A DNA stretch of 64,000 nt, taken from positions 1 to 64,000 of the forward strand of contig ML978169.1 of NCBI GenBank assembly GCA_010015745.1. The letters run 5' to 3'. The position numbers were made by a program, and so were the translations under genes. The notes beneath the pieces are model-generated. The model worked only from the letters and a program-made list of their open reading frames with translations. It had not been told where the DNA came from and made no database searches. Positions 1 through 9,647 of this stretch are shown in pieces. How positions within the stretch are numbered: position 1 is the stretch's first letter; every line of letters begins with the position of its first letter. This DNA is from Setomelanomma holmii (lineage: Eukaryota; Ascomycota; Dothideomycetes; Pleosporales; Phaeosphaeriaceae).

Positions 1-1267
1 CAGCTCCTTCTTTAACCGCCTGCTCTACAATTGCTCTCATCTCTCTCCAGTTACTCTCTGCTAGTACAGGAGAGCTCCTAGGCTCTTCTTCTTCTGGTGG
101 TGTTCTTGGGCGGAATCTTTTAAGGATGACGTCTCTCTCCATTGGCCACACCCCAGTGGCCTCAAAGGACTTAAGAATAAGGCTCTTTTTAAAGGAGGAG
201 ACCCACGCAGTCCAGAATAACAGGAAGAAGTCTCTTTTCTTAACTGAGAGGAATCCTTGGCTGATATGAAGGTGGGTGACTAGCTCCTTAGTATACGCGG
301 CAGAGAGTGGCTTGAACATTACTACATCAAGCGGCTGAAGGCTGTGGGTTGAATGAGGAGGAAATACAGCAAGAAGGATCTTGTTCTGGTCGCAATAGTT
401 GATGAAATCCATAGTTACATGACTCCCATGGCCATCAACAATAAGGAGCCTCCACTTTGAGCGCGCTTTTGTCTTTGTGCAGCGGTCAAAAACCTGCTCA
501 AGCCAGGCTAATCCCACGTCGTTATTCGTCCATCCAGAGGGTGATGAAGTAACAAAGACGTCGTGCTTTCCGGCAGTAATATCCTCTACCCAGGTTGATT
601 GTATATTACCAGACTCAGCCTGGAAGATAAGGCCTAGGGGAAGAGGCTCTCCATCTGCGCAGACGCTTGCTAAGAGAGTCAACCACTCACGAGAGCCATC
701 TTGAAGGGATTCCCTGACCTCTTTAGTCTCCCACATCCTCTTAGAGAAGACTCTCTTTGTCCTTGTTGTAACCCCAATCATGAAGCCCTTCTCGTCCATA
801 TTGTACATGTGACGTAGCTTAATATTGTACTCAACCATCTTCAGATGAAAGAGATCAAAGTACAACTTGTAGTTATCCTCACAGTCAGCGTGGTGACGTA
901 CAGCGTCCATCCCTGACGTCCATCGTGTGATGAGACAGTCCTTGCTCCTCCTCAAAAAGCGACCCACCCAGCCCTCTCCTACATGCGCTTGAGCAATCTC
1001 AGCAGCAAATCTGCGTATCATTTCACGCGTAGGAGGAAGCACTCTCTTTGTTAGCCCTTCAATATACTCTACAAGCTCTTCCTCTTGTTGTAGAGTAAGT
1101 TTCTGTTGGGAGGCATTCTTGACTGCCATTGGAGCCTAAATGCCCTTGCACCTTCGAGCCAGCGTAGTTCTGTTAACTTTGAACTTCTTGGCGCACTTTC
1201 TGAACGACAATTGTTCGCCTGGTTCTTGCGATTCTATAGCTGCAACTGCCTTGTCGATTAGGTCCAT
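1..1267 (-). pseudogene. Fot1/Pogo-class DDE transposase, element 1 (runs off left edge)
   Basis: Cut-and-paste transposase with a CENP-B-like layout. Reading begins at the ATG at 1267-1265 with a short helix-turn-helix segment of about 43 residues (ends RRCKGI) and meets an in-frame TAG at 1138-1136. The same frame then stays open from the ATG at 1129 to the window edge (376 codons). The three acidic catalytic positions are present: YNMDEK, LLIVDGHGSH and LQPLDVVM. The C-terminus is outside the window. The TAG is best explained as CAG changed to TAG, the RIP-type change. It is related to, but clearly diverged from, the copy at 1446-3321, so the two are different families of one superfamily. 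A shorter protein could still start at 1129. Confidence 0.85.
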
Positions 1268-1368
1268 ATTAGTGAAGATAACGTGTGTTGAAGTTAGTGT
1301 TGATTTGGTGGGATGATGGTGGGGTGGGTCGGCACGCCGCGTGGCTCGTTACGCCGATGCCCACGTTA

Positions 1369-1398
1369 CCGGTACCGTGTCCGTGCACCAAATGCGCG
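1369..1398 (+). repeat. Left terminal inverted repeat of element 2
   Basis: Begins CCGGTACCGTGTCCGTGCAC. It is the exact reverse complement of 3464-3493 over 30 bases and is preceded by TA. Confidence 0.95.
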
Positions 1399-1445
1399 GA
1401 AACCCGATAGGCGCTCCTTTTTCTCAGCATCACAGCACAACAACG

Positions 1446-3321
1446 ATGACAGGTATTGAGGAAACGCTTGCGGAGTGTGATTCTATACCCTCTGGCGATA
1501 AGATTCCGTGGCAGAAAATAGCTGACAAACATGGTGTTGTTCGCTCAACATTGATGCGCCGGCACCGCCACAAAACACGCTCCTGAGAGGAGGTATCAAC
1601 ATACAGCGGAAACTACAACCACAACAGGAGGCAGAGCTTGTAAAGTATGTAGAGCAATTAACAGAACGAAAGCTACCTCCCACAAGAGAAATAGTGCAGA
1701 GCTTCGCAGCAGATATTGCGGGCCACCCTGTCTCTGAAAGCTGGGTTACTCGTTTCCTCAACCGACACCACAATGAGCTGACATCCCAATGGAGCACTTC
1801 TATGGATCGCCGACGCCACGCTGCTGACTCTGGTGATAAGTACAAGGTGTACTTTGAACAGCTGGCTAGCAAAATCAACTTCTACAAAGTAGAGCCTGAG
1901 CATACATACAATATGGATGAGAAATGCTTTATGATTGGAGCCGTCGGCAGACAGAAGAGGATCTTCAGCAAGAGAAAGTTCAAGAAGAAACAGTTTAAGC
2001 AAATGATACAGGATGGTAATCGTGAGTGGATAAGCTTGCTAGCGTGTGTTTGCGCCGATGGTACAGCGTTGCCGCCAGCTCTTATATATGCGGCTGACTC
2101 CAAGAACATACAATCAATCTAGGTGGAGGATGTGAAGGTGGGAGAACACATGGCCTTCTTCGGAGTATCAGGCAGTGGCTGGTCAAATGATGGGCTTGGT
2201 CTTGCCTGGTTTCAGCAGGTGTTTGAGCGCTTCACGGCAGCCAAAGCTTGGAGAAAGTACCGCCTGTTGCTTGTGGACGGCCATGGGAGTCACCTAACAG
2301 AAGAGTTTCTGGAGTATTGCCACAGGCATAAGATATTATTAGACGTCTATCCACCTCACAGCACCCACACGCTGCAGCCGCTCAATATAGTAATGTCCAA
2401 GCCTCTCAGCACAGCATACTCAAAAAGGCTAGCAACACGCCTCCACAAGCATCAGGGCTTGGTGTCTGTGACCAAAGCCGACTTCTTTGGCCTGTTCTGG
2501 GACGCCTGGGCGAGCAGCTTTTCTGCAAAGAACATCTTCAGCTCCTTTAAGGTAACAGGTGTACATCCCTTCAACCCTGATGTTATACTCGATTGCTTTA
2601 CCACCAACGACTCTGACACCTCCAGCAATGCGTCAGAAGTAGCTCCTACATACGGCAGTAATGCATGGCAAAAATTGAATACAGTCACGAAACGTGCGTT
2701 GAGTGGTGCCTTGAGAAGGACGCATCTATTATTCAGCAATCGCTCCACCATATAGCTATACAAAACACCCTTCTGCAGAGCGAGAATGAGGGTCTCCTTG
2801 ACGCTCTCACTGTTAAGAAAAGAAGAGAGACAAAGGGCAAGTCTCTACACCTGCTGAAACACTATGAATACTGGGGACCTGCAATGATGTGGACTCAGTC
2901 ATTCAGAGAAGCTAAGACCTGCATGAGGCTTGTAAGGGAGGAGAGAGAGGCAGAGGAGAAGGAAAAAGCTGACATGAAGGAGCTTGCTAAGGTTAATAAG
3001 CTATACAAGGAGAAAACTGCGCAGAAGAAGCGTGTTACGCGTGCGAGGGAGAAGGAAGAGCATGACCAACTGAAGGCTGAGAAGGCTAAGGAAGTTGCCA
3101 AATGCAAGGCAGAGAGAGAGCGCCAAAAGCAAGCTTGCGACTCTCAAAAAGCTATACAAAAGCCTTATACAGGCAAGCGCAAGGCTGTGCAGAAAGCAGC
3201 ACTAAGGAAGAAGCAGAAATGTAGTACTGGGGATGATGTGGGGGTAGTGTCTTGCGCACAGCACATACACCAACACCTCCACACCAAACTAACACTAGCG
3301 GCCGCAAAATCCTTTGGCTAA
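1446..3321 (+). pseudogene. Broken DDE transposase of element 2
   Basis: Starts MTGIEETLAECDS with an N-terminal helix-turn-helix segment, then hits TGA at 1584-1586. Homology resumes in another frame from about 1600 (QRKLQPQQEAEL), continues through YNMDEK and NIQSI, hits an in-frame TAG at 2120-2122 where the sister copy has Trp, and goes on to about 2755. A second frameshift between 2665 and 2755 moves into the C-terminal Lys/Glu-rich coiled coil, which ends at 3321. The third catalytic acid is changed: LQPLNIVM where the sister copy has LQPLDVVM. At least four disabling lesions make this copy non-autonomous. Confidence 0.88.
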
Positions 3322-3414
3322 GAGAGTCTTGGTGAGAAAGTTTGTCGCATAGGTCTATAGAGTACTTTAACAAGTTATCTTGTGATATTGACTACTATGT
3401 GTGGCTCTATAGCC

Positions 3415-4143
3415 TCATTCTTTTTGGTGCATGCAAAGGGCAATTGCGCACATTTGGTGATGGCGCGCATTTGGTGCACGGACACGGTACCGGTAAGCGT
3501 CTAAGCGTCGCTTGGCATAGTATGACTGGTCTGGGCGTTCATATATACGTACGCGCATGCCCGCTTGCTTCAAGCTGCTATAGAGAGGTCTCAGGTCCTC
3601 CAATAAGAGCTCCTGCCATGAGTCCCAGATCTCCTCGGCAATATTAATGGTGAGTCGAAAGCCATCTTCTCGTTTCACTTTTCCGAGACTTGCCAGGCTC
3701 TTCTTCACTCGGCGCTGCCTCGCGATTGACATGCAGTCGAAAGCAGCTACATCCGTGCCAAGTGAGAGATGATAAATGCAAGATACGGTGGTATCGACTC
3801 GGAGTATGTAGTCTGCAGGCTTCAGACCGAGGTGAAAGTGGCCCGTTGTTAGAAAGGCGTCGAGATCTAGAATGTCGTCGTGGAGGCGATCGGCAGGGAC
3901 GACTTTGTAGTATGCCACGGCCGCTTCCCGAGCCATCTCCATGTCTACAACTTGATGTTGTGTCCATAGCGGAAGTTCGTGAATCTCGAAACACTCGCAT
4001 GCAATTTAGTCGCATTGCCACATCCACAATGCGTCGTTCCGATCCCAAGGTCGCGCGCCGCAGAAGGATTCTTTCGCGGTCTTGGAGTCCCAGATATAGC
4101 TGAAGATCATGTCTCTGATTTCGCGAGGCAGGGCGTGTCGCAT
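3415..4143 (-). pseudogene. Host gene remnant, 'LPREIRDMI' family, cut by element 2
   Basis: From ATG 4143 the frame reads MRHALPREIRDMIFSYIWD, a start shared by many uncharacterised Dothideomycete proteins with a weakly F-box-like N-terminus. An in-frame TAA lies at 4008-4006, after which the family-like sequence continues (EMAREAAVAYYKVVP, then FHLGLKPADYILRVD). The stop fits CAA changed to TAA. The last codons of the reading frame run into the right end of transposon element 2. Removing the element and one TA copy would place a TAA exactly at the insertion point. The function of the family is unknown to me. Confidence 0.65.
3464..3493 (-). repeat. Right terminal inverted repeat of element 2
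   Basis: Begins CGCGCATTTGGTGCACGGAC and ends GGTACCGG. It is an exact inverted match to 1369-1398 and is followed by TA. Confidence 0.95.
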
Positions 4144-4950
4144 CTATTTGGATTAGCTTGTGCAGGCTGGAGCTTGCAGAAAGACATGCCGTCTTTGTGA
4201 GCATCTCACACTCTCCACACGCGTAGTCTTCAACGACTTCCTTCATCTTTCCAATCAGCACTTGCATTGTTCTTCGGGTGGTCCCTCAATCGCGCTCTGC
4301 CTGGTCAAGCCTACATTATTTCGTAACTCAATATGCCTGCGTCGGCTGCGCCGGTACTCGGTGTCAAACACTACTCGAAAGGCTGTATATTTCTGGCATG
4401 CGCTGAGGATCGTTAGCTACTTGTATATCATCGAGGTTAAGAAGTCGATATACTCGACGAAACGTTTACGAGCAGCAGAATCAAAGTAGAGATGCCGTTT
4501 GACGTGCTCGTTGCGCGCAGCGGTGTCCGCCATGTTGAGTGGTCACTCGCAGACACTGCATGTGTAGGCGGAAGACGGTGATCAAGCTTTGAAGCAGGTG
4601 AGAGGCTTGTCGTGTGTTGCAGTGAGAATTGAACGTGAGGAAGGTGCGCTAGCGCGCTATCACATGGCACGTTGCATTTGAGGTAATCTCGTCTTTCCGT
4701 TCTTTCTATAATCTCTTTGTGGATTTAAGTTTACAAGAAAAAGTAATAACGATCCAGTACGTCGCAAGAAGGTTCATAACTCCGCCGTAGCCACGATTAG
4801 TTGAAAAACAACAAAGAACCATTTGCGTGCGCGAGTAAGCATCAAAAGGTGAAAGCTTGGAGTGTGGAGCGCTATTCTCCAGTATTTCGTGGGTTGAAAC
4901 ATCATTTCAAGGTAATAAATGAGGTGAACGTGAAGCAATACTTCTCGTGC
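4144..4950. other. Intergenic stretch, no gene recognised
   Basis: Only short overlapping frames of arbitrary composition on both strands. I see no conserved motif and no convincing splice pattern. Confidence 0.5.
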
Positions 4951-5453
4951 TTAGTCTGCTTCGCTATCGGACTCGATGTGAGTCTCAGTATCAATGGCAA
5001 TCCCACCATCGTCACCATCTGTAGAAGCCTCCTGATCGACATGATCTTTTGCTCCAAGAACAGTGAGCGTGTCCGGACCTTCATATTCCAATGGATACTC
5101 CTCAAACTCAAGCATCCACTCGCCCATAGCCAGCTCCGCATCAAGCTCCGCAAGGAGACCAGGTCGTGGCAATTCAGGGTCAAACATCTTTGGAAATTGG
5201 TTGCGAAGAACGAGCCGTGCAAACGGCCAGCCCTTGCCAAAAGCCAGCTTGAAGTCCTGTACATTGACGCGACAATGTGGGATCTCGTTCAGCAACTTCG
5301 TAATAAGATCAGTCGCATCGCCACCCTCGTGATGGCTGCAAAGGCAGCTTGGTACATGGCTGATTTCATCGTGTACTTAGCGTCGGTGTCATAACCAGCT
5401 TCTACCATAGCCGCGGCGTAAATTTCGCGGTAGTAATGGTTGTTGAATACCAT
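4951..5453 (-). pseudogene. Frameshifted hypothetical gene fragment
   Basis: ATG at 5453 opens MVFNNHYYREIYAAAMVEAG with sensible protein composition but stops at a TGA near 5291. A second frame on the same strand carries on in a coherent way (GGDATDLITKLLNEIPH, then PFARLVLRNQFPKMF) and ends at 4951 with an acidic tail (DTETHIESDSEAD). The simplest reading is one gene with a frameshift around 5300-5330. An unrecognised intron is possible, but I found no good donor and acceptor there. I cannot assign a family. It may be distantly related to the neighbouring pseudogene. Confidence 0.35.
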
Positions 5454-6299
5454 ATGCAATAGCATGAGGGAGACTAGCTAAGGCTGCTTAGTCAATTGAT
5501 GCCATGAAGTGAAAGCCTTAGAATACTCTTAGAGTACTCACGTACCCCACCACGGCTTCATGAGAAGGACCCCGCTGGGGGTAGCCCTTACAAAGGGCGC
5601 TTTTGGTAATCACAACAAACGAGTTTGCGCAGAGCTGAAGACATATATAGTCGATGGACAGCCACAATGGCTGAACCAGGGAACGGTAACTCCTCCGGCT
5701 TGATGAACTTGTCGCTTTTGATGAGCTGGTTGAGGAAAAGCTTACAATCACAGAGTCATCTTCGCAGCTCATCCGTGGTTCTGAGGTACGTCAACCCCAA
5801 GCAGAATGAAACAGCGACATGGTCTGGTCTCCAGTGAAATGTACCATTGGGTTGCAAACGATCACCTTCTCTCACGCCCCGGGAAGTGGACCCTTCGGCG
5901 CCTGGCGGTTCACGGGCAAGGGCCTCAGAGCATGAAAAAGCTCCCACGCCTGTCTCCCAGCACATCAACAGCCACCAACAACTTCGACACCGATCCACCC
6001 CAACCCACTGCCCAAGAGCGACCTCAATATTGGTATCTCCTACTCTTACATTGCTTCCGAAGCGACCGAAACATCTCAAACCACTCGCATCAAGAGCTCC
6101 CTTCGTCAAGGACATCGGCGCCCAGTATCTAGTACCATATCGAGGACTATCAGTCCACCGAGGTGCAGCCCACCTTGGAGATCTTCATCCTTCATTATCT
6201 TGATCTGGGACATAGCGCACTGGATCCGGTACCGGTAAGCCATCCTTTATCGCCATAGCAGGATAAAAAGCTGATCGACCGACAAGAACCGTAGCCAGC
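5454..6299. other. Intergenic stretch with a transposon-end-like site
   Basis: No supported gene: overlapping short frames at 5756-6203 on both strands conflict and match nothing I know. At 6211-6236 a sequence resembles the right end of element 2, with an identical 14-base run CGGTACCGGTAAGC at 6227-6240. The stretch ends at the start of the next gene, so it should contain that gene's promoter. Confidence 0.45.
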
Positions 6300-7334
6300 A
6301 TGGGCAAGAAGAAATTGCAACAGCTCGCTTCAGGACTAAAGCAGAGCATGGCCACCCGCGGCTCCACGAACAAAAACATCGAGAAAGATTTGCGAGCTAC
6401 CTGGGATGAAGGCGATCATCCGGACGAAGAGGTGATTGTCTCACCGTCAAAGCTGTGGGCTGTACTTGCTCCCCATTGGGCTGGAAACAAGCTCGACGCC
6501 AACATGATGAACCTTGGCACCGGTCGAAGATTCTCGTCAAGCCATCACGTCAAGGGCGAGGCTGAGAAGACCAAGGAGAACTTTAAGGCACTTGAATACT
6601 GTGTCTGTCTCGAGTGGATGTGGATTAAGATCGGTGGCAAGATGCTGCTAGGCCGCTGCTTGAACACATACTGCTACAAGTCGGATGGGTGTACTGAGCA
6701 TAATCGGACCGTATACAAGGATGGTCCTAATAGCATCTACCCGCTTCCGAAGGCAGGCAAGACGGTGACCTGGGCCATGATCCAGTATCGGGCCCAAGAG
6801 ACGTCGCAAATACCAGAGGCAGATACCGAGGCGGCCAAGCTTCTCAAGACAGTCGAGGAGCAGAAGACTACGCTGCAGAAAGAGCGCAAGGAAATTGAGG
6901 ACCAGATCGATGAGGCAACCATGGTTGGGGATTATCAGCGCGTTAACAAGCTGCTGGCTGCTCATGCTAGGCTTCAAGCATCGACCAGCAGTAAGACCTC
7001 TGTGCTGAAGAACCTCGCTGCCCAGCCGGAGCCACAGAAGCCAGAAGGTAGCGACAGCGGCACAGCTGCCCCGCAAGCAGCGGTTGATGGATCCCAAGAG
7101 GCGTTCAAGAACGAGGTGCCAGTCTACAATGCCCGTCGGGGTTTCAACGCCAACGCACCAGGTATCGACTGGCTGGACAAGAAAGAGACTATCTTCTCGA
7201 ACCCTCAAAAGCGCCGAGTGAAGCAGCAGTACACAACGGCAGCTGCAAAGAAGGCAGCGGCTACAGACGAAGAGGCCGGTGCGCGAACCAAGACCCGCAA
7301 GAAGGGCAAGAAGCCGGTCGGCGCTGCGACGTAG
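6300..7334 (+). CDS. Uncharacterised 344-residue protein, intronless
   Basis: A single open frame starting MGKKKLQQLASGLKQ. I do not recognise a family. Residues about 75-160 are Cys/Trp-containing and look folded (EYCVCLEWMWIKIGGKMLLG, then NTYCYKSDGCTEH). Residues about 175-225 are charged and likely coiled coil (KTTLQKERKEIEDQIDEA). The tail is Ala/Lys-rich and strongly basic (RTKTRKKGKKP), which suggests nuclear or nucleic-acid-associated location, an inference only. The absence of introns and the position beside decayed transposons make it a possible recent or lineage-restricted gene. It appears intact. Confidence 0.6.
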   Translation: MGKKKLQQLASGLKQSMATRGSTNKNIEKDLRATWDEGDHPDEEVIVSPSKLWAVLAPHWAGNKLDANMMNLGTGRRFSSSHHVKGEAEKTKENFKALEYCVCLEWMWIKIGGKMLLGRCLNTYCYKSDGCTEHNRTVYKDGPNSIYPLPKAGKTVTWAMIQYRAQETSQIPEADTEAAKLLKTVEEQKTTLQKERKEIEDQIDEATMVGDYQRVNKLLAAHARLQASTSSKTSVLKNLAAQPEPQKPEGSDSGTAAPQAAVDGSQEAFKNEVPVYNARRGFNANAPGIDWLDKKETIFSNPQKRRVKQQYTTAAAKKAAATDEEAGARTKTRKKGKKPVGAAT

Positions 7335-8559
7335 TCCTGATTCTGATCAGGTCTCTGTCGGTCAAGTCTGAAGGACCTTCATTACACCGCACGTGCTACC
7401 CATTGCCCAACTTCCTCGGCCTGTCTCCACCTGGCTGTCGGGTCCCACCACCGTCTCACGACCCAATTTTATTTGTCAAAACCTCATGATATCCCAGAGC
7501 ATGTCCCTAGGACAACCTTTCCCATGTTAGCATACCGGTTAGGCCACTCACAGGCCGACCTTGGCCACAAGCGCATTCCGTACAGCGTCTCAATTCTGCT
7601 TGACACGCTCTGCATCGCGCGTATGCAGCCTAAACAATACAACCATCTCCCCAAGACTAGCTCTTTTGTGCGTGATGTTTTGACTGTGATGAGGGAAGGA
7701 ATACTAGTGCGTTGCTGAATGCAATCGTGAATCTCGCTGTGTAAGTTGTCAAATGTTTGCGTGCGAAATTTGCCAGGCGAGGTTGAAAGCGCAATACCAT
7801 GCGGTATGAAATATCGAGGAGGCATGCACGTATGAGTTGGGTACCATATGAGCTCCTAAAGATACACAGAAACCCTTCATTGCTATGCTAGTAAACGTGG
7901 TAATCTCGCAGGGTTGTTGTGGTGTTGCAGGAAGGAAGTCAAGTGTCCTCGGTGCTGGCGGCGTCGGGCATTCGAGATGCGCTACTTACATCAGCTGCTT
8001 CTAGCCAATAATGGCGTAAGACTGCCCCTGTTGGTTGTTGCAGAATACATAGCACGGAGCGCAGATGAGGATACGTTGGGAAGAAAGACCAGAGGGCTAA
8101 GTTGGTCAAACTTTTCGGTGGTGGGTGCGCAAAAGGCTTTAGTACGGAATCGGTTCTGCTACATCGATGAGAGTCGAGCTAAAGCACGACGACTTGTGAT
8201 TTGGAAGACCAGTGCAATCTTGGAACGCAATAATTCTTTGTTCGAACATCTATCTGTGACAGGTGTTGTGTATATCTGCTATAGAGCTGGACCGAACCTC
8301 AGCGCAGTGAGAACACGGTGCTAAACTCCCAGAGATGTGCCATTGACCCAACTGTACTATCGGACGTCCAATGCACACCAGGACAGCACGTCGTACGCTA
8401 GGACATTTCTGCAGCTTTTCTCTTTCGCTCTTCCACATCATTGTTTCTCGCGGATTCACTCAGCCTCACGTACCTGCCACTGTCATCGCACCTGAGGCTC
8501 TCGTTAATGCCGCCTGGTGCGACCTGAACAGTTTCGAATGCTTACGATGCATCCTTCAT
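7335..8559. other. Intergenic stretch, no gene recognised
   Basis: About 1.2 kb with only arbitrary short frames, for example 7914-8324 plus strand, which has no family resemblance. Nothing supported. Confidence 0.5.
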
Positions 8560-9196
8560 CTATCGGGATTCTGGCTTCGAGTGATCGTGAAAGTGCGCGC
8601 AGAAGCTTTTGCGCATGTTCCTTTGGTACGTGTCACGTCCGTAATATGCAAGCTTAGGAGCAGAACCTTTCTCCCTGAGAATGAATACCAGGTCAAACAA
8701 AAACTGCTTGTGGTATCGGTTCGGTCCATCCTCTTTGAGCTGGTCGAGATGCCAGGGTTCCTTACTCAGGTCCAGCAGTAGCTGTCGGATTGGATCTCCT
8801 TCTGCGGTGTATTCGTAGATGAGGACAGAGCTCTGCAAAGTCTCCTTGTTTGCCGCTGGCGTGTTGAGATACAAGAGTTCCAGGATGGCGTTCTTGAAGT
8901 GACGCATTTGGTGGTAATCGGCAAAGATATAGGCTTTCACGGCATCACTCCACACCGCGCCGGTTTTAGGACCAAGCTTCTCAGTGCAGTCCACAATTGA
9001 GGCAGTAGTAAAAGCTTTCGAAAGCCTCTTTGTCGACTTCTGCCAGCCTCAGTCTGTGAAAGCCAGTCTCTTTGAAGCCGCCATTGAGCATGCAATCGAA
9101 ATAGTCCAAATGGAAACAGAACAGACTGCGGTAGACCTAGTACTCCTTCTCTGAGCCGTCGAGTCCAACCACGAGTGTGATGAACTTGTCGTACAT
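8560..9196 (-). pseudogene. BTB/POZ-domain protein pseudogene
   Basis: Minus-strand remnant of the BTB family seen intact at 24165-24977. From ATG 9196 it reads DMYDKFITLVVGLDGSEKEY, then an in-frame TAG at 9139-9137, then VYRSLFCFHLDYFDCMLNGG, the core of a BTB fold. A frameshift near 9000 is needed to reach the C-terminal half (VKAYIFADYHQMRHFKNAI), which ends with the family tail HFHDHSKPESR at 8560. Coding-like sequence continues in frame upstream of 9196 without an ATG, so the original start may also be lost. The TAG fits CAG changed to TAG. Confidence 0.7.
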
Positions 9197-9647
9197 ATCG
9201 CTGAGCTGGTAAGCATTTTTGTTTTCTTTTGGAAAAGTAGCTGAAGGTAGATCTACCGAGGTGGCTTATGGAGGTTGTGAAGGCATGGAATAGGTGCCCG
9301 AGTCGACGCCATGGTTATTTCGCTGCGGAGGGTAGTAGGGGCTTGAAATGAAAAACTGGAGGGACGTGGTAGCTAGATATTGTCGAGCAAACGAGAAGTG
9401 GCTCGTGCGCATGATCCCGCGCGCGCAAACATGATTGTGCTGTTGTGAGACATGTTCCCTACCTTGTTGAAATCAGGACTGGTGGATTATCGAGGACCTA
9501 ACGAATGTGATAATGCCGTTCATGACTTTGCGCCTATCCTGCCAGGCTTAAACAGTTCACTCATGGACGATAAGTACGATTGGCATGATTGACACAAATG
9601 AAATGCAGTTCCGTGGTATTTACACATTTCTTCTTGGGTGTGCTTTT
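9197..9647. other. Intergenic stretch between BTB pseudogene and NDUFB8
   Basis: No gene recognised. Bases 9197-9256 may still hold decayed coding sequence of the BTB pseudogene. Confidence 0.45.

Larger units (their letters stand above)
1369..3493 (+). mobile_element. Fot1/Pogo-class DNA transposon, element 2
   Basis: A complete but dead element of 2125 bases, bounded by 30-bp perfect terminal inverted repeats (1369-1398 and 3464-3493) and flanked by TA at 1367-1368 and 3494-3495, the target duplication of the Tc1/mariner-Pogo superfamily. The repeats end in CCGGTACCG. Inside the right end a second, imperfect copy of the motif (GCGCACATTTGGTGATG, 3447-3463) lies next to the terminal one, a subterminal duplication. 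The element carries one broken transposase gene on the plus strand. It interrupts the minus-strand pseudogene at 3415-4143. Confidence 0.9.

Noticed and set aside
477..704. Plus-strand 75-codon frame
   Set aside because: Antisense of the intact transposase frame of element 1.
5519..5541. Palindrome-like AGTACTCT-type sequence
   Set aside because: Short and imperfect, with no element boundaries or target duplication around it.
5756..6203. Overlapping frames of about 110-120 codons on both strands
   Set aside because: They conflict, have arbitrary composition, and show no motif or splice support.
8890..8920. Match of CGCATTTGGTG to the transposon end
   Set aside because: It is the antisense of the conserved BTB coding motif HQMRHF, so a chance 11-base match.
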